NCBI RefSeq assembly: GCF_937898475.1
Contig: NZ_CALEJS010000015.1
Coordinates: forward strand, 496,001 to 560,000
Direction of reading: 5' to 3'
Origin: an uncultured Chitinophaga sp.
GTDB lineage: Bacteria; Bacteroidota; Bacteroidia; Chitinophagales; Chitinophagaceae
DNA length: 64,000 nucleotides
Below, piece by piece: positions 33,231-41,734 of the stretch. Each line of letters starts with the position of its first letter. The stretch's first letter is position 1. Position numbers and translations under genes: made by a program. Under the pieces are notes generated by a model. That model saw only the letters and a program-made list of their open reading frames with translations, had not been told where the DNA came from and did not search any database.

Positions 33231-35897
33231 TCAGAGGATCAGTTTAAGCCGCTTCAATACCTGGATCAGCACCATGCTGGCAAAGCTGAAAGCGGCTACC
33301 AGGTACCAGTCTTCCCCGCTCATATTACGCACATGCAGCACCTCCGAGAATAGGGGGATAAAAAACACGAGCACGGTAATGCCGGCGCTGATACCCAAAG
33401 CGATCCACACGAATTTATTCCGGAAGATCTCGTTATTGAACAGGGGTTCATGTGCAGAAGACATGTTCAGTACATGCAGCAGCTGGGAAAAGATCAGTGT
33501 GAAAAAGAGGATATTATTGGCCGCTTCAGGGTTTTCAATATCCATCCCGGTAAGGGCTGCGGCCAAAGCGGACGTCGCAATAACGGCGCTATAGCTCCAG
33601 ATGGCCAGCCACCTCTTCCGGCTGATGATGGGCTGGGCGGGATCGTTGGGCGGTCTCTTCATCACGTCTGCATCGCCTTCTGTTACGCCTAATGCCAGGG
33701 CGGGCAATACGTCTGTGATCAGGTTGATGAACAGGATCTGCAGCGCGATCAGCTGGAAGGGCAGATTGAAGGCCGCCGCAATACCGATCACCAGCAGTTC
33801 ACTGAGATTGCAGGAGAGCAGAAAGGTGATGAAATTGCGAATATTTTCAAAGATCACACGTCCCTGTTCTACCGCGTTGACGATGGAGGAAAAGGCATCA
33901 TCCTTCAGCACCATGTCGGCCACTTCCTGGGACACCTGTGTGCCACGAATACCCATTGCGATGCCTATATCAGACTTCTTAAGTGCAGGGGCGTCATTCA
34001 CGCCATCGCCTGTCATAGCCACGATATGACCCTTTTCCTGCAGTACACTGACCAGGTCCAGTTTCTGGCGGGGATCTACACGGGCAAAAACGGCTGCATC
34101 AATCCAGCGTTCCTTTTGCTCTTTTGTAAGAGCTTCGTACTTTTCCATTTCCCGGCCATTGATAACCGTTGTGTCACCATCCTCGCTGATCCCCAGCTGT
34201 GCTGCAATATTCCGGGCAGTGGCAGGGTGGTCTCCGGTAAGCATGGTTATCTTGATGCGGGCGCTCCTGCACTCCGCTATCACCTGTTTTACATCTGCCC
34301 TGGGGGGATCCAGGAATCCAATGAGGCCCAGGAACACCAGGTCCTGCATGAATTGGTCTGTTACCTGGTCCTGTTCTTTCATGGCAAAAGACAATGCCTT
34401 GAGCCCTTTCCCGGCCAGCTCTTCCGTACGTTGCAGCCAGCGCTTTTTTTCTTTATCGTCCAGTGCTTTTATCTCTCCGCTGTCCAGCACGTGTGTACAA
34501 TAATCCAGCAGGGCCTCTGCCGCACCTTTGGCTGTCGCGAAGTAAGTATTGTCCTTTTTATGCAGCGTGCCCATCACCTTTGTTTCCGAATTAAAGGGCG
34601 CTTCTTTTTCCTTTGGGTACTTGTTGCGGTATTCGTCCGGATTGGTGTCAGTTTCCCATGCAAATTTAAGCAGGCTTACCTCCAGCGGGTCACCGCTTTC
34701 CTTCCAGCCGTCATCTTTCTTTTCCAGGGAGGCATTATTGCATAAGACGGCTACTTCCAGCAGCAGCTGGTAATTCTTACCTGATTTCACCTCCTGCGGC
34801 ATGTTGCCGGTTAGTTGCGCTCCTTTACCGCCTTTTTCCAGTAGCTGGTCCGGCGGCATTACGATAGCGGCCACCTCCAGGCTGTTCTCCGTAAGTGTAC
34901 CGGTCTTATCCGTACAGATCACCGTAGTAGCGCCCAGGGTTTCCACTGCAGACAGGCGTTTAACAATTACTTGCTGTCTGGCCATGCGCAGCATACCGCG
35001 GGCCAGCGCCAGCGTGGCCACAATAGGCAGCCCTTCCGGAATGGCAGCTACCGCCAGTGCAATGGAGGTTGACAGCATTTGCAGTATGTCTACCTTATTG
35101 AGCACCCCAGCCAGGAAAATCACGATCACTATCACAACGGTGATGCCCATAAGACGACGGCTGAAGCCTTCCAGCTTTTTCTCCAGGGGAGTTGCACTGG
35201 TGGAAGCGCTTTGCACCATGGAGGCGATATTTCCCAGTTCTGTTTCCATTCCGGTGGCAGTGCAGATGGCGTGTGCGTTCCCATTGCTGACAAAAGTGCC
35301 TTTGTACAGCATATTGGTCCGTTCCGCCAGGGGCGTTTCCTCTTTAATAACCTGTGCACTTTTTTCTACAGGCACAGATTCACCGGTGAGGGCAGATTCG
35401 TTTACCTGTAGCTGGGTGGCCTTCACAATGCGGGCGTCTGCTGCCACCACATCACCGGCTTCCAGAAACAGCAGGTCGCCGGGCACAATCTCTTCCACCG
35501 GTACTTCAGCAACCTTTCCATTGCGGATCACACGTGCTTTTAACTTTGTCATCTGCCGCAGGGCCTGCATGGAATTCTCTGCCTGGTATTCCATGAAGAA
35601 GCCAACAGCTGCATTGACGATAATCACCAGCAGGATGGCGATTGCATCGGCCCATTCTTTAAAGAAGGCAGACAAGGCTGCTGCCGCCAGCAGCAGGTAT
35701 ACTACCGCACTTTTAAACTGGTGCAGAAAAATAAGCCAGGGAGAGATGCGGCGGGTGCTTGCTATTTCATTCCTTCCATACTCTTCCAGCCTTTTAGCCG
35801 CATCTTCGGAGGCAAGGCCCTTATCCGGATCTGATCTCAGCTCACTGACTACTTCGCTGATATCCTGTTGATAACCGGGCGTTTTTGTGGTTGCCAT
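33231..35897 (-). CDS. P-type calcium-transporting ATPase (P2A type)
   Basis: The 888-residue inner-membrane pump has an N-terminal cation-ATPase domain, actuator motif TGES (171-174), the M4 calcium-site motif PEGLP (287-291), phosphorylated Asp330 in CTDKTGTLT, the hinge TGDGVNDAPALKKSDIGIAMG, and M6 NLITDVLPA, equivalent to the NLVTDGLPA calcium-binding segment of SERCA. Together these favour calcium export rather than sodium/potassium or magnesium transport. Bacterial homologues of the PMR1/SERCA group have this length. The start is ATG 35897. It is convergent with the cold shock gene and downstream of the TonB receptor remnant; no operon partner is visible. Confidence 0.92.
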   Translation of the reverse strand: MATTKTPGYQQDISEVVSELRSDPDKGLASEDAAKRLEEYGRNEIASTRRISPWLIFLHQFKSAVVYLLLAAAALSAFFKEWADAIAILLVIIVNAAVGFFMEYQAENSMQALRQMTKLKARVIRNGKVAEVPVEEIVPGDLLFLEAGDVVAADARIVKATQLQVNESALTGESVPVEKSAQVIKEETPLAERTNMLYKGTFVSNGNAHAICTATGMETELGNIASMVQSASTSATPLEKKLEGFSRRLMGITVVIVIVIFLAGVLNKVDILQMLSTSIALAVAAIPEGLPIVATLALARGMLRMARQQVIVKRLSAVETLGATTVICTDKTGTLTENSLEVAAIVMPPDQLLEKGGKGAQLTGNMPQEVKSGKNYQLLLEVAVLCNNASLEKKDDGWKESGDPLEVSLLKFAWETDTNPDEYRNKYPKEKEAPFNSETKVMGTLHKKDNTYFATAKGAAEALLDYCTHVLDSGEIKALDDKEKKRWLQRTEELAGKGLKALSFAMKEQDQVTDQFMQDLVFLGLIGFLDPPRADVKQVIAECRSARIKITMLTGDHPATARNIAAQLGISEDGDTTVINGREMEKYEALTKEQKERWIDAAVFARVDPRQKLDLVSVLQEKGHIVAMTGDGVNDAPALKKSDIGIAMGIRGTQVSQEVADMVLKDDAFSSIVNAVEQGRVIFENIRNFITFLLSCNLSELLVIGIAAAFNLPFQLIALQILFINLITDVLPALALGVTEGDADVMKRPPNDPAQPIISRKRWLAIWSYSAVIATSALAAALTGMDIENPEAANNILFFTLIFSQLLHVLNMSSAHEPLFNNEIFRNKFVWIALGISAGITVLVFFIPLFSEVLHVRNMSGEDWYLVAAFSFASMVLIQVLKRLKLIL

Positions 35898-35921
35898 ACC
35901 ATCAAAAATACAAGCATCATG

Positions 35922-37270
35922 CTAGAACTGAACACGGTATAGCAGATCGGGAAAGAAACCTACCCGGTATGCCTGTCCCACAGCATTTTTAGCAGTATTG
36001 TACCGTTGCATCAGCACATTCTGATTGTTGGTGATATTCTGGAAATCTATGTACAGCGTATGCGACAATTTCCGCCGTGCGCTGTTCAGGCGCAGGCCAA
36101 AGCGGGTATCCAGCCGGAAATAGTTGGAAAGCCGTTCACTGTTATAGCGGCTTTCATCCAGTTTCTCCTCATCCGCGGCCAGAGAAGCCGCCAGGTCTGC
36201 CGGTGTATAATAGCGCCCGCCGGAGAATGCCGCTTTTATATCCACCGTAAAGGCATTACGGCCATTGCGGCCAACCTTCCATTCCCGGCCGCCAAGTACA
36301 TTAAACACCGCACGGTTATTAAAGGCAGTGTTCCTTTCTATGCCGTCGCTGCCTTTATAGCGGGCATCAAAGATGGAGGCGGTGGTCAGCAGATAGGTGC
36401 CTTTGCCGAAGAACTTTTCCAGGGTAAGTTCTATGCCACGGTTGCTGCCGGTTCCCTCGTTCACAAGATCTGTTTTTTCGGGAAAACCAAAGGTTGCACC
36501 CACGTTCAGCATGGAAAAGCCGCTGGGCGTACGCTCTACCGGTACGTCGTACAGGTATTGATAATAGGCTTCTGCCTTCAGTCGCCAGCTGGGAGCAAAG
36601 CGCCAGTCGTAGCCCAGCACATAATGCTGTGCTTTTGTAAAACCGAGCTCCCGGTTGGATCGGTCAATGCCCTGACCATCCGCAGCGGTTCTTCATAGGG
36701 ATCGGGATACCCTCCATTCGCCAAAGTATGGCCGTGGGCGCATTGCCCCGCACTACGATGTCGTTGCGGGAATCATCTGTGGTGGCAACACCGGCAAAAT
36801 TGCTAACCAAACGGGAAGGATCGTTCCTTCCGCCGGAGCAGCGCATTACTTCCTCCATGCTGAAAGAGCGGGAGCTGACACTTGCAAATTCATTGCTGGC
36901 CGCACCTTTGTTGATCTTCTGCGCACTGATTGTTACATCTTCCAGTGCGCTGATACTTTCTTCCATAGAGACGTCGAGCACTACTTCCTTACCGAAACTG
37001 ACCAATACTTCCGGTATAAGGATTGGTTTGTAACCGAGGTATTGAAAACCGATCTGTTGCCTGCCAACCGGCACATTGTGCAGCACATAATGTCCGGTGG
37101 AATCAGTGAGAGCTGCCACCTGTGTGCCGGGTACCATAACAGTGGCATGAACAAGCGGTCGTTCAGAAGCTTTGTCCTTAACAGTGCCTTTTACGGTTTG
37201 CAGATGGCGTTGCCCGGACGCGCTGGCGGCAATGCTGAGAGCAATAGAAACAAAAAAAAACTCTTTGCAT
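35922..37270 (-). pseudogene. Decayed TonB-dependent receptor (internal deletion and 5' frameshift)
   Basis: Two in-frame pieces are visible. The 5' piece (37137-36664 plus its upstream extension) encodes a carboxypeptidase-like domain (ALTDSTGHYVLHNVPVGR) and the start of the plug (NFAGVATTDDSRNDIVVRGN, AILWRMEGIPIP), then runs into nonsense. The 3' piece (about 36690-35922) encodes the end of a barrel (DRSNRELGFTKAQHYVLGYD, ..., FPDLLYRVQF). The rest of the plug and the first half of the barrel are missing, so a deletion of perhaps 400 codons fused the parts out of frame near 36670-36700. In addition the ATG at 37268-37270 and its signal peptide are out of frame with the body: a run of nine T (37252-37260) would have to be eight to read MQRVFFVSIALSIAASASGQ. 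It is very unlikely to make a functional receptor. Confidence 0.85.
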
Positions 37271-37291
37271 GGCTAGGTTGATATTGGTTGC

Positions 37292-37365
37292 CTCAAAATT
37301 GCAAAGCCACAAAGGGGATTAAAAACGAAGTATATGTATGAGGCGAATATTGCGATGTGTGGGCC
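37292..37365. repeat. Diverged ~75-bp repeat, copy 1
   Basis: Begins CTCAAAATTGCAA and continues through GAAGTATATGTAT to ATTGCGATGTGTGGGCC. It is about 70 percent identical, by eye, to 38019-38091. It lies upstream of the TonB receptor remnant and downstream of the YdcF-like gene. Confidence 0.6.
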
Positions 37366-37394
37366 GGTTTCATAGATCACTGCAGTTGGAGATG

Positions 37395-37910
37395 CTACAC
37401 TTTTATTCCATTGGTCAGCAAATTTTGGATGGCTGTTGTTTCATGTTTTATTAATGCCTGCAATTCTTCCAGGCGCAGCGTGTAGCTGGGAGCTGCAATG
37501 AAGCGTAAGGGCACCATATTCTGGTAAACATCACAGAAAATAAGGCCTGCCCGTTGCAGATGAAATTCGGAAGTAATGATCGTAACCCGGGCCGGACGTA
37601 GTATGTTAACCAGGGGCCTGGAAAAGGTGGCGTCTTCAAGGGTATTGCTGCTTACTACGCTGTCGAGTATTTTATGAGGTGGAATGCCTTTGCCGGTGAG
37701 GTATTGCCGGGCATACCAGGCATGAGGCTTATCGGTGGTATTGAAGTGTGGACCATAGCCACCGGTGAGCAGGATATAAGACGCTTCCCGCTGGTAAACG
37801 GAAAAGCACGTTTCCAGGCGGCTGATGGCAATGTCACTTAAAAGCCCTTCGGGCGAATTGGGTGCTCCTAAGACGATCAGGATGCTGGTATTGTTGCCGG
37901 ACATGATCAA
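37395..37910 (-). CDS. YdcF/ElyC-like DUF218 family protein
   Basis: The 171-residue protein fits the DUF218 family: ILIVLGAPNSPEGLLSDIAISRLE at the start, YILLTGGYGPHF, EDATFSRPLVNILRPARVTIITSEFHLQRAGLIF. The core is a Rossmann-like fold; relatives include ElyC, involved in envelope polysaccharide metabolism, and YdcF, which binds S-adenosylmethionine. Unlike many members it has no transmembrane segments, so it is probably cytoplasmic. A related repeat copy lies on either side (37292-37365, 38019-38091), one downstream and one in its upstream region, which may link its control to the neighbouring LytTR regulator. Function unknown. Confidence 0.85.
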   Translation of the reverse strand: MIMSGNNTSILIVLGAPNSPEGLLSDIAISRLETCFSVYQREASYILLTGGYGPHFNTTDKPHAWYARQYLTGKGIPPHKILDSVVSSNTLEDATFSRPLVNILRPARVTIITSEFHLQRAGLIFCDVYQNMVPLRFIAAPSYTLRLEELQALIKHETTAIQNLLTNGIKV

Positions 37911-37924
37911 AGAAATCTAACGTT

Positions 37925-37960
37925 ATAAAAACAGAGGGTCAACAGCCGAATGTCGACCCT
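37925..37960 (-). terminator. Terminator downstream of the LytTR/LytS operon
   Basis: On the minus strand AGGGTCGACA and TGTTGACCCT (37960-37951 and 37944-37935) pair with one G-T wobble around a 6-base loop, followed by CTGTTTTTAT. It would end transcripts from the two-component genes about 150 bases after their last stop, before the YdcF-like gene. Confidence 0.7.
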
Positions 37961-38018
37961 GGTTTTCAGTGATTCTACATCTTAATAAACCTACAACTGG
38001 TCTTAAGTCCTGTTGCGG

Positions 38019-38091
38019 CTCAAAATTGCAACATACAGGAGGGCAATGAAAATGAAGTATGCGTATACCCTTTATGTTGCGATGGATGGCC
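38019..38091. repeat. Diverged ~75-bp repeat, copy 2
   Basis: Begins CTCAAAATTGCAA, with GAAGTATGCGTAT and TGTTGCGATGGATGGCC at the same spacing as in copy 1 (37292-37365). It lies between the stop of the LytTR regulator gene and the YdcF-like gene, upstream of the latter. Confidence 0.6.
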
Positions 38092-38108
38092 ACAATCTGT
38101 AGATGAAC

Positions 38109-38834
38109 TCATTTAATATTTTGCGGACCTATGATCGTGAACAGCTGATCCCGGTGAGAATCACTGACAGGGATGATATGACGGCCTATAAAAATGCGGT
38201 TCTTCCGGATGGCGGCAATCTTATCTACCGCTACGATATATGACTTATGTACCCTGACAAACCGGCCCGGCGGAAGCCGGTCTGCCAATACTTTGATGGC
38301 CAGCCTGGCTATCAGTGGTTTTTCTTCATTGCAGCAATAGATCTTGATATAATCTCGCCAGCCTTCAATGTGACTGATGTCGCTAATCACTACTTTTACC
38401 AGGTTATATTCAACATTCACAAAAAAGTAGTCTGCCTGCACGGTTTCAGCAGCCGCAGCGGGCGCCGGTGTTTGCTTAAGCGCCAGGTATTCTGCAGCTT
38501 TGTTCACAGCTCTCATAAACCGTTCAAAGGGAACCGGCTTGATCAGATAGTCCAGCACATCCAGCTCAAAGCCTTCCAGCGCATATTTCTTATATGCGGT
38601 AATGAAGATCACCATGGGCCGGTTAGGCAGGCTTTGCAGGAACTGGGTACCTGTAAGCCCCGGCATTTGTATATCCAGGAACAGGAGGTCTACCGGTTCC
38701 TTCTGCATGGTGGCGATGGCTTCAAAGGCATTGCTGCAGCGGCCTACCAGCTGCAGGAACGGTACCTGCCTGATATTATCTTCCAGCAGGTCAAGTGAGA
38801 GCAGTTCATCATCCACTGCAAGACATCTGATCAT
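38109..38834 (-). CDS. LytTR family response regulator
   Basis: A 241-residue cytoplasmic DNA-binding regulator. The receiver holds Asp8/Asp9 (AVDDE), phosphoacceptor Asp54 in LLFLDIQMPG, Thr in FITAY and Lys in YLIKPVPFERFM. The C-terminal LytTR domain (ISHIEGWRDYIKIYC, GRFVRVHKSYIVAVDKIAAI, FIGRHIIPVSDSHRDQL) binds DNA through beta strands at direct repeats. Its start overlaps the kinase stop by four bases (ATGA), so the two form a coupled two-component system. The repeat copies at 38019-38091 and 37292-37365, upstream of the next two genes, are candidate targets. Confidence 0.93.
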   Translation of the reverse strand: MIRCLAVDDELLSLDLLEDNIRQVPFLQLVGRCSNAFEAIATMQKEPVDLLFLDIQMPGLTGTQFLQSLPNRPMVIFITAYKKYALEGFELDVLDYLIKPVPFERFMRAVNKAAEYLALKQTPAPAAAAETVQADYFFVNVEYNLVKVVISDISHIEGWRDYIKIYCCNEEKPLIARLAIKVLADRLPPGRFVRVHKSYIVAVDKIAAIRKNRIFIGRHIIPVSDSHRDQLFTIIGPQNIK

Positions 38835-39829
38835 TGTAATTGGATTTTTAAAGAAGCATTAAACCAATGTCCTTTCTTTTCTGCCAGTATTTCATGTCGC
38901 CCCGGGTACAACAATTTCAGTCTGCGTACCAGGTTGTTAAGCCCGATACCGGCCACCTTATCCTTAACCTCCCGGGTATACAGGTTGTATTTATTACGCA
39001 CTTCCAGCGATACGCAGTTTCCATCTATGTTCAATGTAATATTGATCTCCGGGTCCTCTATCAGCCCGATTCCGTGTTTGAATGCGTTCTCTATCAATGG
39101 TATCAGCAGCATCGGCTCAATAAAACGCTCTTCCGGCGGACATTGCATGCTGGTTACTATCTGTACCTGATGACCGAAACGCAATGTCTGCAGGTCAATA
39201 TAGCTTTGCAGATAAGTGATCTCTTTGCTGAGACTCACCTTCTCCTGGTCTGATTCATACAGCATGTAATGCATGAGATTGGAAAGCTCTATGAGCGCCG
39301 GCTCCAGTTTGTCTGAACGTTTGCGTGCCAGGGCAACCATGCTGTTAAGCGTGTTGAACATAAAATGCGGGCTTACCTGGGAGCGGAGAAAGGATAGCTC
39401 CGTTTTAAGCTCTTCCTGCTGCAGGCGCTGATCGCGGATCATCTTCTCAATATAGGCATAACCGGTGCCCGCCCCAATGATCATCAGACTTGCAAAGAAC
39501 TTAATGATGATGACATTGGACAATGCACGGGGAGTCTCCCCGGGAAACCAAAGCTCCAGTGGTACTTGGAGCAGCAAAATACCGGCGCATACTGTCAGTA
39601 TCCTCCAGAGATATGCCCAGGCTTGCCCTTTGAGTAAAAAACGGGGAAAAAAATAATATACATTGAGATAGAAAGCCCCTATCTGTATCAGGGTAAAAGT
39701 GATCCGGGCAGGGTTGAAATAGTCAGGCTGCATTTCGTTTTTAGCAGGCAATATCACCAGGGGGATGCCCAGCGCTAAGATAAGCACCAGCAGATGCCAT
39801 AACATGTAACTCAGTTTCTTCGGCGGCAT
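38831..39829 (-). CDS. LytS-type sensor histidine kinase
   Basis: The 332-residue kinase has four hydrophobic segments in the first ~125 residues (ALGIPLVILPAK, FTLIQIGAFYLNVYYFF, ILTVCAGILLLQVPLELW, FFASLMIIGAGTGYAYIE), a short coiled linker and the His_kinase domain with FLRSQVSPHFMFNTLNSMVAL as the H-box, then an HATPase with LLIPLIENAFKHGIG (N-box) and GIGLNNLVRRLKLLYPG (G-box). No extracytoplasmic sensor domain is present, so it probably senses a membrane-associated signal. It is the first gene of the two-gene operon with the LytTR regulator. Confidence 0.92.
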   Translation of the reverse strand: MPPKKLSYMLWHLLVLILALGIPLVILPAKNEMQPDYFNPARITFTLIQIGAFYLNVYYFFPRFLLKGQAWAYLWRILTVCAGILLLQVPLELWFPGETPRALSNVIIIKFFASLMIIGAGTGYAYIEKMIRDQRLQQEELKTELSFLRSQVSPHFMFNTLNSMVALARKRSDKLEPALIELSNLMHYMLYESDQEKVSLSKEITYLQSYIDLQTLRFGHQVQIVTSMQCPPEERFIEPMLLIPLIENAFKHGIGLIEDPEINITLNIDGNCVSLEVRNKYNLYTREVKDKVAGIGLNNLVRRLKLLYPGRHEILAEKKGHWFNASLKIQLQ

Positions 39830-39990
39830 AATAACCTAAAATTAAAGGTTTCTATGCCTTAAACCAGTGAGTAAGGCGAAAATGGCTATTGTTGCGGCCA
39901 CCAGACCGCTTTTATAGACAACTTCCCATGATAGTTTACATAATGGCCTGTATTTTGTGCATGCTACACAGCTTACTAACCTGTATAATT

Positions 39991-40026
39991 AGAAGTGTCC
40001 TGTTCCAATTGGATCAGGACACTTCT
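39991..40026 (-). terminator. Hairpin terminator after the 40.0-40.6 kb lipoprotein gene
   Basis: AGAAGTGTCCTG (39991-40002) and CAGGACACTTCT (40015-40026) are perfect complements; the 12-base loop itself contains the palindrome TCCAATTGGA. It lies 16 bases beyond the stop of the minus-strand gene and has A/T-rich flanks on both sides, so it may work in both directions. Confidence 0.8.
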
Positions 40027-40042
40027 GTTTTATGCAGCAGCG

Positions 40043-40567
40043 TTATTTATTGATAGCGATGATACGGTATTCCTTATTTTCTGTAACACTGAACCAGATG
40101 GCGCCATTGCCGATCATCGCACCCTGGTAATTACGGAAGATCCTGTCTAGCCGTTGCTGCTCCACAATAGTTTTCAGCTCTTTATCAAAGATCTTCTCAT
40201 AATTGTTCTTAAACTGTTCAGGCGTTTTGTATCCTTTGATCGGGAACCGGATATAAGCGGCAATACTGTCTGCATTATCGCTTTTCACCCATTCCTTGAA
40301 CAGTATAAGAAAGCGTTTAAAACCCGCAGGATCGTCAAAGCCGGCATCTTTCCAGTCAGAAGGCCTGCTGCCGTCCTCGAAAAGCGTATCCTGTGCCGTG
40401 ATCGCTGCCTGCAGGTCATCTTCCGAAGATCGGGGTGTTCCAATGGCAGCTACCGTATCCGGTATCAAAGAGTCTATAACTTTTCCGCTTTCCTGCGGAC
40501 TTGGGGCAGACTGGCAGGAGAAGGTCAGCAGGATCAGTGTCCATACACCGGTATTGCCTATACGCAT
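40043..40567 (-). CDS. Hypothetical lipoprotein (174 aa)
   Basis: A short type II signal (TLILLTFSCQSAPS) marks this as a lipoprotein; the following ~50 residues are Ser/Asp/Pro-rich and probably a flexible linker. The C-terminal domain (residues ~70-174) contains AGFKRFLILFKEWVKSDNADSIAAYIRFPIKG and ends with a beta-rich NYQGAMIGNGAIWFSVTENKEYRIIAI, resembling NTF2-like/SnoaL-fold proteins in layout. No enzymatic residues can be assigned. It is monocistronic, divergent from the terpene synthase gene, with its own terminator. Confidence 0.7.
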   Translation of the reverse strand: MRIGNTGVWTLILLTFSCQSAPSPQESGKVIDSLIPDTVAAIGTPRSSEDDLQAAITAQDTLFEDGSRPSDWKDAGFDDPAGFKRFLILFKEWVKSDNADSIAAYIRFPIKGYKTPEQFKNNYEKIFDKELKTIVEQQRLDRIFRNYQGAMIGNGAIWFSVTENKEYRIIAINK

Positions 40568-40712
40568 AACTTACTGGTTTTTATTACAAATGCGAAAATA
40601 GCAGCAATAATTATACAAATGAAGTGTTAAAAGGTTTTAAAATGCTGTCTACTGAAATCCGGTTGCATGGTATTTGTCGTTATTTAGGCATTACTAAAAT
40701 GGACAAGAAAAA

Positions 40713-41666
40713 ATGCAAACTGTTACTATCCCTTTACTGTATTGCCCATTTTCACCAGCCATTCACCCGCAGGTAAAAGAGGTTGCCAACCACACAGACG
40801 CATGGGTCGCGTCGTTCAACCTGTATAGCGGCGCTGCCTACCGGCAATACCAGGACGATAATTTTGCCTGGCTGACCGCTCGTTTTTACCCCGAAGCGCA
40901 GCTGGAACAGCTGATGACCGCCAATGATTTCATTGTACTCTTATTTGCACTGCGTGATCTGCTCACAGACCGCCAGGCGGAGATATGCCAGTCAGACTTT
41001 ATAGCACATTTCCTTGCCGTCACACAGGATCGCGGCAAGCCGCCAGACATGGATACCACTCCGCTACTGGCGGCGTGGGCCAGTTTGTGGCCCAGGCTTA
41101 AACAGCTGGGCCCTGCCGGTTGGGCAGCACAATTTACACCGCGTCTCAGCGCATTGCTGCAGGCTGCCATACCTGCATCCGTTAGTAAAACAAGCCGGCT
41201 GTCTACCCTGGCGGGGTATATGGAAACACGTCCCTGCCTGGCGGGTACATCTGTCAGTACGGGTATAATCCCGGTAATAGAAAATATCAGACTGCCGGAC
41301 GAGGTACTGCAACACCCGGCGTTGAAGGAACTTGAACAATTGTCGCACAAGCTCTTATGCTGGTCTGACGATTTATTTTCTTTTGGTAAGGAGCGGGCTA
41401 AAGGCAATGATTACAACCTGGTAAGCGTGCTGCAGCAGGAGCGGATGCTTACCCTGGATGAAGCCCTGCTGTGCGCTGCTGCTATTTATAATACAGATAT
41501 GCGCCGCTTTATAATGCTGTCCGCACAATTACCCGGCTTTGATGAAGCAACAGACCAGGCGGTGGCAAGATATGTGGATGCCCTGCGCAGACATATCCGG
41601 GGTAATATAGATTGGAGCGAGAAAGATTCCATGCGCCATAGTTTTGTGTATGGTCGTACCTGGTGA
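40713..41666 (+). CDS. Terpene synthase family protein (class I), divergent motifs
   Basis: The 317-residue protein has the all-alpha class I terpene synthase layout. The pyrophosphate-sensing Arg173 lies in YMETRPCLAGTSVSTG, and the NSE/DTE-type metal motif is D219-D-L-F-S-F-G-K-E227. The first Asp-rich motif at the usual place reads R81-D-L-L-T-D86 rather than DDxxD/DDxxxD, and the usual RY pair near the C-terminus reads Arg308-His309. Bacterial members convert geranyl, farnesyl or geranylgeranyl diphosphate to cyclic hydrocarbons. With the altered motif, activity may be changed, reduced or non-catalytic. No prenyltransferase or P450 gene is adjacent. A mannanase-like gene follows by 68 bases on the same strand, probably unrelated. 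Confidence 0.82.
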   Translation: MQTVTIPLLYCPFSPAIHPQVKEVANHTDAWVASFNLYSGAAYRQYQDDNFAWLTARFYPEAQLEQLMTANDFIVLLFALRDLLTDRQAEICQSDFIAHFLAVTQDRGKPPDMDTTPLLAAWASLWPRLKQLGPAGWAAQFTPRLSALLQAAIPASVSKTSRLSTLAGYMETRPCLAGTSVSTGIIPVIENIRLPDEVLQHPALKELEQLSHKLLCWSDDLFSFGKERAKGNDYNLVSVLQQERMLTLDEALLCAAAIYNTDMRRFIMLSAQLPGFDEATDQAVARYVDALRRHIRGNIDWSEKDSMRHSFVYGRTW

Positions 41667-41734
41667 GCCTGAAGATTCATGATCAGGAACTTGTAGGTTT
41701 AACTTAACTTCAAACCATAAACATCAAACCGGTC

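Noticed and set aside
34801..35871. 356-codon open frame on the plus strand
   Set aside because: Antisense to the calcium P-type ATPase; Ser/Ala/Thr-rich sequence typical of a shadow frame.
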